Shown in pieces: positions 19,027 to 28,011 of a DNA stretch of 64,000 nucleotides (within the stretch, counting starts at the first letter, position 1; each line of letters starts with the position of its first letter). A model generated the notes under the pieces. The model was not told the DNA's origin. It searched no databases and saw nothing but the letters and a program-made list of their open reading frames with translations. The position numbers and the translations under genes were made by a program. Source of the stretch: DATCJA01 sp963734635 (lineage in GTDB: Bacteria > Acidobacteriota > Vicinamibacteria > Vicinamibacterales > UBA2999); contig CAVTIA010000002.1 of NCBI GenBank assembly GCA_963734635.1, positions 310,001-374,000 of the forward strand, written 5' to 3'.

Positions 19027-20170
19027 CGTCGCGAGCTTCATCAGCGGGATTCACCTTTTCGAGCTCGCACGCGAGCTCGACAAGCTGGGCGCGCTCGACA
19101 GCTATTACACGGCGATGCCTTCCTTCAAGGTCACGGGCGTGACTCGCGCTCGAGTGGCCACACACCCTGCCGCGCTGCTGCCGCATTTTGCCTTGCAGCT
19201 TGCGCGACTCCAGCGGTTCCAGTCGCGGATCAATTGGGCCACGACCGAGGCATTCGACCGGTGGCTGTCGCGACGGCAAGCGGCGTGCGACGTATTCCAT
19301 GTCGCTTCCAGTTATGGACTCCGTGCCATGCGCCGCGCCAAGGCGTCCCACGGCTCGTGGACGGTGTGCGATCGGGGCTCGTCCCATATTCGAACGCAGG
19401 ACCAGCTGCTCCGCGAAGAGGTGGCGCGCTCAGGGGTGCCGGCGCCGCAGACAGATCCCCGGTTCATCGCAAAGGAAGAGGCAGAGTACGAAGAGGCAGA
19501 CGCGATTTTCGTCCCCTCGACATTTGCGCGGCAATCGTTCCTCGATGCGGGCGTCGAGCCTCGCAAGGTTGTCGCCATCCCTATCGGAATCAGACTGGAG
19601 GAGTTCTTCCCGGCTCCCAAGCGCGACGACACGTTCCGTGTGCTGTGCGTTGCGATGATCTCATTGAGAAAAGGCATCGGATACCTGCTCGAGGCGATGT
19701 CGCGACTCGAGCTGCCGAACAGCGAGGTTGTGCTGCGGGGGACCATCCTGCCCGAATCGCGCAGGATCCTGTCGCGTTACGAAGGTCAATTCACGCTCCA
19801 GCCTTCGCTGTCGAGAAGCGGAATGAGGGACTTGTATTCCCAGGCATCCGTTCTGGTGTTGCCGTCCATTGAAGATGGATTTGGACAGGTGATCGTCCAG
19901 GCAATGGCCAGCGGCGTTCCTGTAATTGCGACAACGAACACAGGCGGACCAGACGTGATTACGGACGGCAAGGACGGATTCATCGTTCCAATTCGAGATG
20001 CGGGCGCTATCGCGGAACGCCTCGAGTATCTATACCGCAACCCAGACGCACGGGCCGAAATGGGACAGGCCGCGCTCGAAACCGTCCGTGCATGGAATGG
20101 GTGGGGCCGATACACCAACCAGGTGCTACGCACCTATCACGAAGGTGTATCGCGTCGACATGCACGCTAG
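19016..20170 (+). CDS. Glycosyltransferase family 4
   Basis: 384 residues with the GT-B fold. The C-terminal donor domain shows FRVLCVAMISLRKGIGYLLEA, the acidic EDGFGQVIVQAMASGVPVIATTNTGGPDVI motif (E-x7-E type, about 285) and NGKDGF-like DGKDGFIVP. The N-terminal domain starts MRVSVASFISGIHLFELARELDKLG. It is a retaining glycosyltransferase of the repeat-unit assembly line. It overlaps the preceding gene by 11 bases and the flippase start by 11. Confidence 0.92.
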   Translation: MRVSVASFISGIHLFELARELDKLGALDSYYTAMPSFKVTGVTRARVATHPAALLPHFALQLARLQRFQSRINWATTEAFDRWLSRRQAACDVFHVASSYGLRAMRRAKASHGSWTVCDRGSSHIRTQDQLLREEVARSGVPAPQTDPRFIAKEEAEYEEADAIFVPSTFARQSFLDAGVEPRKVVAIPIGIRLEEFFPAPKRDDTFRVLCVAMISLRKGIGYLLEAMSRLELPNSEVVLRGTILPESRRILSRYEGQFTLQPSLSRSGMRDLYSQASVLVLPSIEDGFGQVIVQAMASGVPVIATTNTGGPDVITDGKDGFIVPIRDAGAIAERLEYLYRNPDARAEMGQAALETVRAWNGWGRYTNQVLRTYHEGVSRRHAR

Positions 20171-21740
20171 TCAGCCAGACCACGATGCGGTGGCGATCCG
20201 AACAACCGTCTCGTCGGAGTCGATCGACCCGCTGTCCTGCGCGCCCAGAGAGACTGGCAACCAGCCGAGGGCTCTGGCGGGATATCCAGGGCAGAGCCCT
20301 TGGCTGGTTGCCGGGCAGGCGATCGTGGGGTTCGGTTGGACGGCAGCTGCCCTCCTGGTCGGGTTCGCCACGAAGATGCTGCTCACCCGCACGATGGCCG
20401 TAGCAGATCTCGGAGTCGTTCTGGCAGCGCAGGCGTTCACCGGTCTGATGCTGGTCGTCGCGGAGCTGGGGCTGCCGGATGCTGTCGTCCGCTATGTCGG
20501 CGCCGACGCGACACCGGACGCCGCGCCAGGAAGGACTGTACGAGCGGCGATAGGAATCGTCTCGGTCTCGGCGCTGCTGACATCCGCAGCGGCGCTCGTG
20601 GCCTTGCTCCTGTGGTCCGACGGCTCGATGTCAGGCGATGCCGTCGCCGCGACGGCGATCCTGATTGCCGGAGCGCCCGCGTTTGCTATCGGCGATGTGT
20701 TGGGCGCTGCATACAGAGGCGTCAATCGCCTCGGAACGAAGCTTCTCCTGCTTGACGTTGCGCGCCCGGGCATTGTCGTCATCGCGCTGTTGCTGTCGCC
20801 GCTTGCAGTCGCGCGCCGCGCCCCTTACGTCGCGGGACTGTACGTGGCCGGCGCACTGCTGGTGCTCACATGCCTCTGGGTGTTGTTCAACCGCGACCGG
20901 CAGTGGCGAAGCCGCAACGCAAGCACGCCTTCCGAGCTGCTGCGCTTCGGCGTACCGATCGCGGGCGCCGCAATCCTGTCCGGTCCACTGGTGAACAGCC
21001 TTCTGCCGATGATGCTGTCTGCATGGACGGGCTCAGCCGCCGTGGCCTTCTACGGTATTGCCCTGGCAGTTCAGGGCATTGCCGGTATGCCACTTGGAAT
21101 CTTCGAACAAATTCTCGTGCCCGTATGGGCACGAATGGCCGCGCTCGAAACGCCCGGCGAACTCGCCCGCTCGTACCAGCGGTATGCGACCATCTGTTTC
21201 TCCTTCGCAACCGGCCTCGCCGTCATCCTCCTCGCCAACGATCGCGGCTTGCTTGTGTTGCTGTTCGGTGCAGACTATGGCGCGGCCGATTCCGCGCTCA
21301 AGTACGCGCTGCTCGCTACGCTGTTCGCGGCGTGGGCAGGACCGAACGAGGCGATGCTGAGAGCAACGGGACTGTCGGGGTCGATTCTCATATCCAGGCT
21401 GATTACCGCAGTCGCAGGGACGGCGAGCGCTGCCGTGCTCATACCTCAGTACGGGCTGACCGGAGCCATCAGCGCGTTCGCGTTGGCGGTTGTGGTCCTG
21501 AACGTCGCCTACGGAACGGCACTCTACCGGGCGGCGCGAATACACCCATTCACCGTTCGCCACGCGATGACCACGTTGGCAGCGATAGCCGCCGTCGCGG
21601 CGGCGATCGCACGCCCGGCTGCCTTTCCGGAAGCCGGTTGGGTCACAGCACACGTTTTGGCCATCGTGATCGTCGCGGCCAACGCAGACCTTCAATCGTC
21701 GCTGGGCGTCGTCCGCGACAGGATCCTGGCACCGCGATGA
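20160..21740 (+). CDS. Polysaccharide flippase, Wzx/MATE-like
   Basis: About 526 residues from ATG 20160, with 12-14 predicted membrane helices beginning WLVAGQAIVGFGWTAAALLVGFATKMLLTRTM. The pattern matches the oligosaccharide flippase (Wzx) branch of the MOP superfamily, which moves undecaprenyl-linked repeat units across the inner membrane. The first 45 or so residues are soluble and atypical, and contain a strong DNA inverted repeat. The true start could lie after it. The frame is open upstream to 19998, inside the previous gene. Confidence 0.88.
   Translation: MHASQPDHDAVAIRTTVSSESIDPLSCAPRETGNQPRALAGYPGQSPWLVAGQAIVGFGWTAAALLVGFATKMLLTRTMAVADLGVVLAAQAFTGLMLVVAELGLPDAVVRYVGADATPDAAPGRTVRAAIGIVSVSALLTSAAALVALLLWSDGSMSGDAVAATAILIAGAPAFAIGDVLGAAYRGVNRLGTKLLLLDVARPGIVVIALLLSPLAVARRAPYVAGLYVAGALLVLTCLWVLFNRDRQWRSRNASTPSELLRFGVPIAGAAILSGPLVNSLLPMMLSAWTGSAAVAFYGIALAVQGIAGMPLGIFEQILVPVWARMAALETPGELARSYQRYATICFSFATGLAVILLANDRGLLVLLFGADYGAADSALKYALLATLFAAWAGPNEAMLRATGLSGSILISRLITAVAGTASAAVLIPQYGLTGAISAFALAVVVLNVAYGTALYRAARIHPFTVRHAMTTLAAIAAVAAAIARPAAFPEAGWVTAHVLAIVIVAANADLQSSLGVVRDRILAPR
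20256..20312. repeat. Inverted repeat inside the start of the flippase gene
   Basis: Arms 20256-20276 and 20292-20312 (21 bp, one mismatch) surround a 15-base loop and start GGCAACCAGCC. The folded mRNA would be a very stable hairpin about 96 bases after the chosen ATG, just before the first membrane helix. Confidence 0.85.
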
Positions 21741-22969
21741 GCACTCGATATCGCCTGGCTGTTGTGACTTCCCACCCGGTGCAGTACCAGGCGCCGCTGT
21801 TTCAACGGCTCGCCTCGCACCCCGACGTGGAACTCACCGTGTTCTACGGCGACGACCGGAGCGTGGCCGGCGAACTCGACAGCGGCTTCGGGTTGCCGGT
21901 TCAATGGGACCGCCCATTGCTGAAGGGTTATCGGTCCGTCTTCCTGAAGCGAGTCGATACGGTCCGAAGTCCGCTGCAGCGACTGGCAGCTGACCTCCGA
22001 ATCATTCGCCATCTCTTTACCGGACGATTTGATGCGGTTCTGATTCACAGCTATGCCACGCGCCTTTCGCTGCTCGCTTATGTCGGCGCGCTGGCGAGCG
22101 GCACGCCGGTTCTGCTGCGCACCGAATCAGAACGGCTTCGTCCCAGAGCCCGGTGGACGGAGGCTGTGAAAGCAGTGGTGCTCGGGCCGCTTCTCGCGGT
22201 GACGTCGGCGGTTCTGGTGATCGGCCGGGCAAACAGGCGCTTCTACGACCATTACGGCGTCGCGCGCACCCAGCAGTTCTTCACGCCCTATTCGGTGGAC
22301 AACGACTTCTTCCTCACTCAGCGCAGCATCGTGGAGAAGTCGAGACAGGACCTGCGCCGGTTGCACGACTGGCCGGAGGACGTCGTCGTGATCGGATTCA
22401 GCGGCAAGCTGATTCCACTGAAGCGCGTGGAGGATTTGGTCGACGCGGTTGCTGCGCTCCAGGCAGAAGGGTTGCGGGCCGGGCTGCTGATCGTCGGCGA
22501 CGGACCGAGCCGCGCGGCGCTCGAGGAACGGGTACGCGCCCGCCAGCTCAAATGGACGCAGTTTGCGGGATTCAGAAATCAGTCTGAGCTGGCCGCCTGG
22601 TACGTATGCATGGACGCATTCGTGCTTCCGTCGCGAAGCGAGACATGGGGTCTCGTGCTCAACGAGGCCATGTTGTTTCAGCTGCCCGTCATCGCGTCCA
22701 GCATGGTGGGAGCGACCGAGGACCTCATCGACAACGGCAAGAACGGATTCGTGTTTGACGTCGGCGACGTAGCGCGGCTGACGGACACGCTGCGGCCTCT
22801 CGTTCATTCAGCGGAGACGCGGTGCCGTTTCGGCCGGCATTCACGGGCAATCGTCGACAAGTACTCGCACCACGTCTGTCTTCGTGGAACCCTCGACGCC
22901 CTTGGTCACGTCACGGGACGGCCCTGCATGGATCCGCAGGGGCTCGAGAGCAGAGGAATGACTCCCTGA
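21737..22969 (+). CDS. Glycosyltransferase family 4
   Basis: 410 residues, GT-B fold. The N-terminus MSTRYRLAVVTSHPVQYQAPLFQRLASHP is typical of a GT4 subgroup in exopolysaccharide clusters. The donor-binding half has VIGFSGKLIPLKRVEDLVDA, LLIVGDGPSRAAL and the SRSETWGLVLNEAMLFQLPVIAS motif (about 300-325). The start at 21737 overlaps the flippase stop (ATGA); a longer in-frame frame upstream is antisense-free but runs inside the flippase gene and is a shadow. Confidence 0.92.
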   Translation: MSTRYRLAVVTSHPVQYQAPLFQRLASHPDVELTVFYGDDRSVAGELDSGFGLPVQWDRPLLKGYRSVFLKRVDTVRSPLQRLAADLRIIRHLFTGRFDAVLIHSYATRLSLLAYVGALASGTPVLLRTESERLRPRARWTEAVKAVVLGPLLAVTSAVLVIGRANRRFYDHYGVARTQQFFTPYSVDNDFFLTQRSIVEKSRQDLRRLHDWPEDVVVIGFSGKLIPLKRVEDLVDAVAALQAEGLRAGLLIVGDGPSRAALEERVRARQLKWTQFAGFRNQSELAAWYVCMDAFVLPSRSETWGLVLNEAMLFQLPVIASSMVGATEDLIDNGKNGFVFDVGDVARLTDTLRPLVHSAETRCRFGRHSRAIVDKYSHHVCLRGTLDALGHVTGRPCMDPQGLESRGMTP

Positions 22970-23709
22970 TGGAGCGCTGGAAGGAACGGGTGTACGCGAC
23001 ATACACGCGCACGGCGCCCACCAGCAATGCCGCGTGCACAGCTCCCGCGCACGAGCGGCAGCAATATCTTCGTCGGTACCGCAGCTTTCTACCGCGCGAC
23101 CTCGCTGCACCGATTCTGGATATCGGCTGCGGTACCGGCGGATTTCTGGATGCGCTGCAATCGGTCGGCTACTCGGGTGTCGAGGGTGTCGACCTGAGCG
23201 CCAGCCAGGTACAGACGGCTGCTGCGCGCGGGGTGACGGGCATAACGCGTGCGCCGGCGCTCGATTATCTCCGAACCCAATCGAATCGATACGCGACGAT
23301 CAGTGCGTTCAGCGTGCTCGAGCATCACACACGAGCGGAGCTGTTCGACCTGCTCGATGCAGTCCGCGAGGCCCTGCAACCCGGTGGATGCCTGATTGCG
23401 GTTGTGCCAAACGCAAAAGGACTGTTCGGCGCACAGGTGAGGTTCGCGGACATCACGCATGAATTGAGCTTTACCCCGACGAGTGTCGCTCAGCTCTGTG
23501 CTGTCGTTGGACTCGACACGCCGATCGTGCTCGAGCACGGGCCCATCGTGCACGGGGTGCCCAGTGCGATCCGATGGACGTGCTGGCAGGCAATCCGCGC
23601 GGGGCTTCTGTTTGCGCGCATCGCCGAAGGCGCGGATTGGCGATGGCGGGTGTTCACGCAGGATCTGGTGTTCGTCGCGCGAAAGCCTGGCGACGTTCGC
23701 ACACCATGA
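22969..23709 (+). CDS. Class I SAM-dependent methyltransferase
   Basis: 246 residues. SAM-binding motif I is ILDIGCGTGGFLDAL (about residues 45-59), followed by EGVDLSASQV and the post-motif FSVLEHHTRAEL. Size and pattern fit the methyltransferase-11/23 type that methylates sugar residues in polysaccharide clusters. It starts on the TGA of the previous gene (one-base overlap) and its stop overlaps the next start. Confidence 0.88.
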   Translation: MERWKERVYATYTRTAPTSNAACTAPAHERQQYLRRYRSFLPRDLAAPILDIGCGTGGFLDALQSVGYSGVEGVDLSASQVQTAAARGVTGITRAPALDYLRTQSNRYATISAFSVLEHHTRAELFDLLDAVREALQPGGCLIAVVPNAKGLFGAQVRFADITHELSFTPTSVAQLCAVVGLDTPIVLEHGPIVHGVPSAIRWTCWQAIRAGLLFARIAEGADWRWRVFTQDLVFVARKPGDVRTP

Positions 23710-24830
23710 CGTCCACAGTCCTGATGCTCGGCGGTCCCGTATCCGCAGAGCAACCGAGCATGAATCGGTACGCGCAGGAACTGTTTGACGCGGTTGGTCG
23801 CGCAAGCACGACGTACGAAATCACGCTCGAGCAGCCCACCGAGACACGGTACCTGTCGCGACTGTGCGATCACGCGCACGCGCGGCGCATCGACAGCGCC
23901 TGGTCGCGCTACGTTGCGTACCCGCGCTCGCTGCGTGGGCGCGCCGCAGGTGCGTTTCACATCCTCGATCACGGGTACGCGCAGCTGATCCGGTCGCTCG
24001 ACCCCGAGCGCACGATTGTCACCTGCCACGACGTCATTCCGCTGCTCGCGTCGGAGCACGTCATTCCCCTCGACGTGCCTGCAACGGTTGCGCGGACGTT
24101 CAAGCTGCGCATGACCCAGCTGGCACAAGCGCGTGTCGTGATTGCGATCTCGGCTGCGACTCGGGCAACGTTGGAACGCTATACGGAGGTCCCCTCCGAT
24201 CGGATCGTCGTCATTCCTTACGGTATCAATCCAACCTTCGCGCGTCTCGAGCACGCGAGACGTCCACGGCGCGCGTCGGCGGGCGTGGACGATGAGGCGA
24301 AGGTCGTTCTGCAGGTGGCGACCAAGGGCCGCTATAAGAACACGCCGGCGTTGCTCAGAGCTTTCGCGCAGCTGCGATCCCGCGTCGCAGACGTCAGGCT
24401 CGTGAGAATCGGCGCGCCGCTCTACCCGGACGAGGCGGAGCTCGCGGACACACTGGGCATCTCCGCGTCCATCAGGCACGTCGGCATGGTCTGCGACGAT
24501 CGAATGCTTGCCGAGTGGTACAGCGCAGCCGACGTTCTCGTGTTTCCGTCGCTCTGGGAAGGATTTGGCTGGCCGCCGCTCGAATCAATGGCGTGTGGCA
24601 CTCCAGTGGTCGCGTCGAATATTCCGGCAATCAGCGAAGTTGTCGGCGATGCGGGTGTCCTTGTCTCGTCCGAGGACCCGTCTGAGATGGCGCACGCCGT
24701 GGAGCGCGTGCTGATGGACCCTGCGTGGAGTTGTTCGCTGAGGAGGAAGGGCCTCGAGCGCGCTGGCCATTTCACTTGGGCGAACGCCGCCGCGCAAACG
24801 CTCAACGTCTATGAGAGCGTGCTTGGGTAG
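23706..24830 (+). CDS. Glycosyltransferase family 4 (GT1-like)
   Basis: 374 residues. The GT-B donor domain has VVLQVATKGRYKNTPALLRAF, WYSAADVLVFPSLWEGFGWPPLESMACGTPVVASNIPAISEVVGDAG (about 270-315) and a C-terminal helix ending VLG. It belongs to the branch similar to mannosyltransferases of mannan/O-antigen loci. A position within the operon between the methyltransferase and another GT4 supports repeat-unit assembly. Confidence 0.92.
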   Translation: MTSTVLMLGGPVSAEQPSMNRYAQELFDAVGRASTTYEITLEQPTETRYLSRLCDHAHARRIDSAWSRYVAYPRSLRGRAAGAFHILDHGYAQLIRSLDPERTIVTCHDVIPLLASEHVIPLDVPATVARTFKLRMTQLAQARVVIAISAATRATLERYTEVPSDRIVVIPYGINPTFARLEHARRPRRASAGVDDEAKVVLQVATKGRYKNTPALLRAFAQLRSRVADVRLVRIGAPLYPDEAELADTLGISASIRHVGMVCDDRMLAEWYSAADVLVFPSLWEGFGWPPLESMACGTPVVASNIPAISEVVGDAGVLVSSEDPSEMAHAVERVLMDPAWSCSLRRKGLERAGHFTWANAAAQTLNVYESVLG

Positions 24831-24840
24831 AACTCGAGCC

Positions 24841-26070
24841 GTGCGAATTCTTCATGTCATCCCGGGTATAGCGCTGACATCTGGCGGGCCGCGGAACCTC
24901 ATTGGCCTGGTCGAGTGTCTGACGCGGCATGGTGTCGATACGACGCTGCTCACCACGAATCTCGGGTTAGAGGTTACAGGGGATAGGTTCCAAAACTCCT
25001 CTAACCTCTCCCCTGTCCCCTGTTCCCTGACGTCGGGCTCCTCCGGCGACGCGCGCGGAGCAACCTGCGACGTACACAACGTGTGGGCCGTCGGCGGACG
25101 ATATGGTCTTGCCCCATCGATGGCGGGGACGCTGTACCGCACGATCGGCGCCTACGATCTGGTTCACATCCATTGGCTCTACAACTTTTCGTGCATCGCA
25201 GCGGCACGGGCGGCGCTCGCATCCGGCGTGCCCTACATCATTCAGCCGCATGGCAGCCTCGATCCACACTTCCGCAAGAAGAACCAGCTGGTCAAGCAGG
25301 TTTACATGGCGACCGTAGGCCGGCCGCTTCTGCGAAAGGCAGCGGCTGTTGTCTTCGACACGCCCGAAGAAGGCCAACTGGCATCGTACGCGCCGCGGCG
25401 TCCCGAATGGACGTTGCCAACGGGGCTCGCCCCTGAGGATTTCGATCCCCTGCCGCCACGAGGCACATTCCGCGCCGCGTTCCCCACGGTGACAGGGCCG
25501 TTCCTGTTGTTCGTCGGCCGACTGAGTCAGCAGAAGGGACTCGACCTTCTGCTGGCCGCCTTCGAGCGTCTCATGCACGCTCGCCCTGACCTTCGGCTCG
25601 TGATCGTGGGCCCCGATTTTCGGGGCTACGAAGGGCAGGTACGACAGATGGCGGCACAGCTCGGTGTGGCCGATCGGGTTGTATTTACGGGGGTCGTAAG
25701 TCACCAACTGAAACTGGCCGCTTTTGTGGACGCAGAGCTGTTCGTTCTGCCGTCTTACGCCGAAAACTTCGGTACGGTGATTATCGAGGCCCTGATGTGC
25801 GGATTGCCCGTGGTGATTTCTGATGGTGTCAATACCCACCGCGAGCTCGAGTCCGCTGGCATTGCAACCGTAGTTCGGCGCTCGGTGGACAGCGTCGTGG
25901 CGGGCGTCGAGTCGGTGCTCGGCGACGCGAGTGCACGCACACGCCTTGCGGCCGCAGGCCCTGCGTTCGTGAACACACGTTATACGTGGGACGCCATCGT
26001 ACCTGACGTGATCGCTCGGTACGAAGCCGTCATCGCGCGAGCTGGCCGCTCGGTTTCCGGCGGCTCATGA
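24841..26070 (+). CDS. Glycosyltransferase family 4 carrying an in-frame heptad insertion
   Basis: About 409 residues from GTG 24841 (VRILHVIPGIALTSGGPRNLI); an ATG at 24811 is also in frame. The donor domain shows LLFVGRLSQQKGLDLLLAAF, LVIVGPDFRGYEG and PSYAENFGTVIIEALMCGLPVVISD. HWLYNFSCIAAARAAL and IIQPHGSLDPHFRKKN are typical of a GT4 subgroup near WbaZ-like enzymes. Residues of about 42-62 are encoded entirely by a 63-base heptad palindrome that keeps the frame. These residues look foreign to the family, where the loop is short. Confidence 0.9.
   Translation: MRILHVIPGIALTSGGPRNLIGLVECLTRHGVDTTLLTTNLGLEVTGDRFQNSSNLSPVPCSLTSGSSGDARGATCDVHNVWAVGGRYGLAPSMAGTLYRTIGAYDLVHIHWLYNFSCIAAARAALASGVPYIIQPHGSLDPHFRKKNQLVKQVYMATVGRPLLRKAAAVVFDTPEEGQLASYAPRRPEWTLPTGLAPEDFDPLPPRGTFRAAFPTVTGPFLLFVGRLSQQKGLDLLLAAFERLMHARPDLRLVIVGPDFRGYEGQVRQMAAQLGVADRVVFTGVVSHQLKLAAFVDAELFVLPSYAENFGTVIIEALMCGLPVVISDGVNTHRELESAGIATVVRRSVDSVVAGVESVLGDASARTRLAAAGPAFVNTRYTWDAIVPDVIARYEAVIARAGRSVSGGS
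24965..25027. repeat. Heptad quasi-palindrome inside a glycosyltransferase gene
   Basis: Four left 7-mers (GGTTAGA, GGTTACA, GGGGATA, GGTTCCA), one 7-base spacer and four inverted 7-mers (TCTAACC, TCTCCCC, TGTCCCC, TGTTCCC) make exactly 9 x 7 = 63 bases, which is 21 codons. The reading frame is open through it. Confidence 0.88.
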
Positions 26071-27128
26071 AAATCATCGTCACGGGCTCAGCGGGATTCA
26101 TCGGGTCTGCGTTCGTACATCACATGGCGCAGGCGCCCGGCGTACACACGGTAGGTGTCGACAACCTGTCCCGCCGCGGTGCGACAAACAATCTCCGCTG
26201 GCTGCAGCAGCACGTTTCCAACCATGTGTTCGAACGCCTGGACGTCACGTCGGCTGCCGCGATGGACGACTTCATCCACCGGCATGCGGACGCGGACGCC
26301 CTGGTACATCTGGCTGCGCAGACGGCTGTCACCACCTCGGTGGACGCTCCCAGACGTGACTTCGAGACGAATGCCTTAGGCACGCTGAACGTGCTCGAAG
26401 CTGTACGCCGGCGAGCGCCCTCCCTGCCGGTGTTGTATGCGTCCACGAACAAGGTGTATGGGAACCTGGAGGACGAGCGGGTGCGGCGACGCGGTCAACG
26501 ATACGAATTCGTTCGCTCGCCGAACGGAATAAGCGAAGCGTCGCCGCTGGATTTCCACTCACCGTACGGATGCTCAAAAGGCGCGGCCGACCAGTATGTG
26601 CGGGACTATGCGCGCATCTACGGCTTGCGAACGGCCGTGTTCAGGCAGTCGTGCATCTATGGCCCGCGGCAATTCGGTTTCGAGGAACAGGGCTGGGTGG
26701 CCTGGTTCGCGATCGCTGTCGCGACCGGCGCTCCGGTGACGGTTTACGGCGATGGCTTCCAGGTGCGCGACCTCCTGTGGATTGACGACCTGTGCGAGCT
26801 GTACCGCATGGCAATCGCGCGCATCGACCGTATCGCCGGCAATGTCTACAACATCGGCGGAGGACCGGCCAACGCGCTCTCCGTCGCAGAGGTGCTGCAA
26901 CGACTGGAGCATCTGTACGGCAAGGAAGTGCACGTGGCACACGGAGGCTGGCGACCCGGCGACCAACGCATTTTTGTGGCCGACACCGCTCGCGTTACCC
27001 ATGATTTGGGTTGGAAACCGCGCACAACCGTGGAAACCGGAATTCCGCGTCTCATCGACTGGGTTCGCGAGTCCGTTCGTGAAATCGAGCACGTCGTCGC
27101 CGACGCCGGCCAACTGACGTGGGTGTAA
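26067..27128 (+). CDS. NAD-dependent sugar epimerase, CDP-paratose 2-epimerase-like
   Basis: 353 residues of the extended SDR family. It has the GSAGFIGS NAD-binding motif (about 7-14), the ASTNKVYG segment typical of CDP-paratose/tyvelose 2-epimerases, an intact SPYGCSKGAAD active-site YxxxK (about 167-171), RQSCIYGPRQFGFEEQGWVAWF and DGFQVRDLLWIDDL. It probably epimerises a nucleotide-linked (di)deoxyhexose; the actual substrate is not certain because the accompanying CDP-sugar synthesis genes are not in the window. Confidence 0.85.
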   Translation: MKIIVTGSAGFIGSAFVHHMAQAPGVHTVGVDNLSRRGATNNLRWLQQHVSNHVFERLDVTSAAAMDDFIHRHADADALVHLAAQTAVTTSVDAPRRDFETNALGTLNVLEAVRRRAPSLPVLYASTNKVYGNLEDERVRRRGQRYEFVRSPNGISEASPLDFHSPYGCSKGAADQYVRDYARIYGLRTAVFRQSCIYGPRQFGFEEQGWVAWFAIAVATGAPVTVYGDGFQVRDLLWIDDLCELYRMAIARIDRIAGNVYNIGGGPANALSVAEVLQRLEHLYGKEVHVAHGGWRPGDQRIFVADTARVTHDLGWKPRTTVETGIPRLIDWVRESVREIEHVVADAGQLTWV

Positions 27129-27842
27129 ATGACAGACGCACGAGCCGAGCTGCTGCAGCGCGCCTACTACGCCTCGACGGCGGTTGCCTATGACGATGCG
27201 CATATCGAAGCCGCCGAGCATCGACTCGGGTTGCAGATCATGCTCGCCGCGATCCGACACTATGGCTTTGACTCGGTACTCGACGTAGGTTCCGGCACCG
27301 GCCGCGCGCTGACGTTCGTCAAGAGTGAGGTTCCGGCGATGCAAGTGGTCGGAATCGAACCGTCGGCCGAGTTGCGCGCGGTTGGCCATAAGAAGGGGCT
27401 GACCGCGGACGAGCTCAGGCACGGCGATGCACTGCAGCTGCCCTTCGACGACGAGTCGTTCGATCTCGTATGCGAGTTTTCGGCGTTGCACCACATCGCG
27501 GAGCCGCGGCGAGCCATTTGCGAAATGCTGCGGGTCGCCCGACGAGGCATCTTCATCTCGGACACGAACAATTTCGGGCAAGGACCGCCCGCCTTGCGAG
27601 TGATCAAACAAGCCATCAACCTCTTTGGCCTGTGGCGTGTCGCCGACTGGGTGAAGACGGCTGGCCGCGGCTACTCGGTCTCCCAGGGTGACGGCGTCGC
27701 ATATTCATACTCCGTGTTCAACGATTGGCCCGAGATCCGGCGGCGGTGCCGAGTCGTCCACGTGATGAATACCGACGGCGCAGGAATCAATCCGTACCGG
27801 AGCGCTGCGCATGTGGCAGTACTGGGACTGAAGGGGCAGTGA
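27129..27842 (+). CDS. Class I SAM-dependent methyltransferase
   Basis: 237 residues. SAM motif I is VLDVGSGTGRALTF (about 47-60), then VVGIEPSAELR and DDESFDLVCEFSALHHI (motif II/III). It belongs to the methyltransferase-11 group. ATG follows the epimerase stop directly. The likely target is a sugar hydroxyl or an aglycone of the polysaccharide, inferred from location only. Confidence 0.88.
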   Translation: MTDARAELLQRAYYASTAVAYDDAHIEAAEHRLGLQIMLAAIRHYGFDSVLDVGSGTGRALTFVKSEVPAMQVVGIEPSAELRAVGHKKGLTADELRHGDALQLPFDDESFDLVCEFSALHHIAEPRRAICEMLRVARRGIFISDTNNFGQGPPALRVIKQAINLFGLWRVADWVKTAGRGYSVSQGDGVAYSYSVFNDWPEIRRRCRVVHVMNTDGAGINPYRSAAHVAVLGLKGQ

Positions 27843-28011
27843 AGCTGCGCCTCAAACCGCCAAGACGGCGTGAGCGGGCGCGGCTTCGCTTCACTGCCGA
27901 CAGTGTTGACTTGGCCCCGCTTCGCGGGGCTAGACATCTCCAAAGGCCGGGAACACACTTGCTTCACTTGCCAGGATGTCAGCCTTTGGCGATGTCCAGG
28001 ATGCACCGAGT
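27843..28011. other. Hairpin-rich intergenic region before the FkbM gene
   Basis: This 169-base gap, unusual in an operon of overlapping genes, holds a perfect GCCCCGC-TTC-GCGGGGC hairpin (27914-27930). It also holds a longer inverted repeat with arms 27933-27947 and 27982-27996 (14 of 15 match) and a GTGAAGC/GCTTCAC pair. An in-frame ATG at 27976 would place the repeat inside the coding region, so ATG 28012 is preferred. Confidence 0.7.

Noticed and set aside
20870..21736. N-terminal extension of the GT4 frame through the flippase gene
   Set aside because: The extension lies inside a recognisable flippase and is Arg-rich; the ATG at 21737 with ATGA overlap is the natural start.
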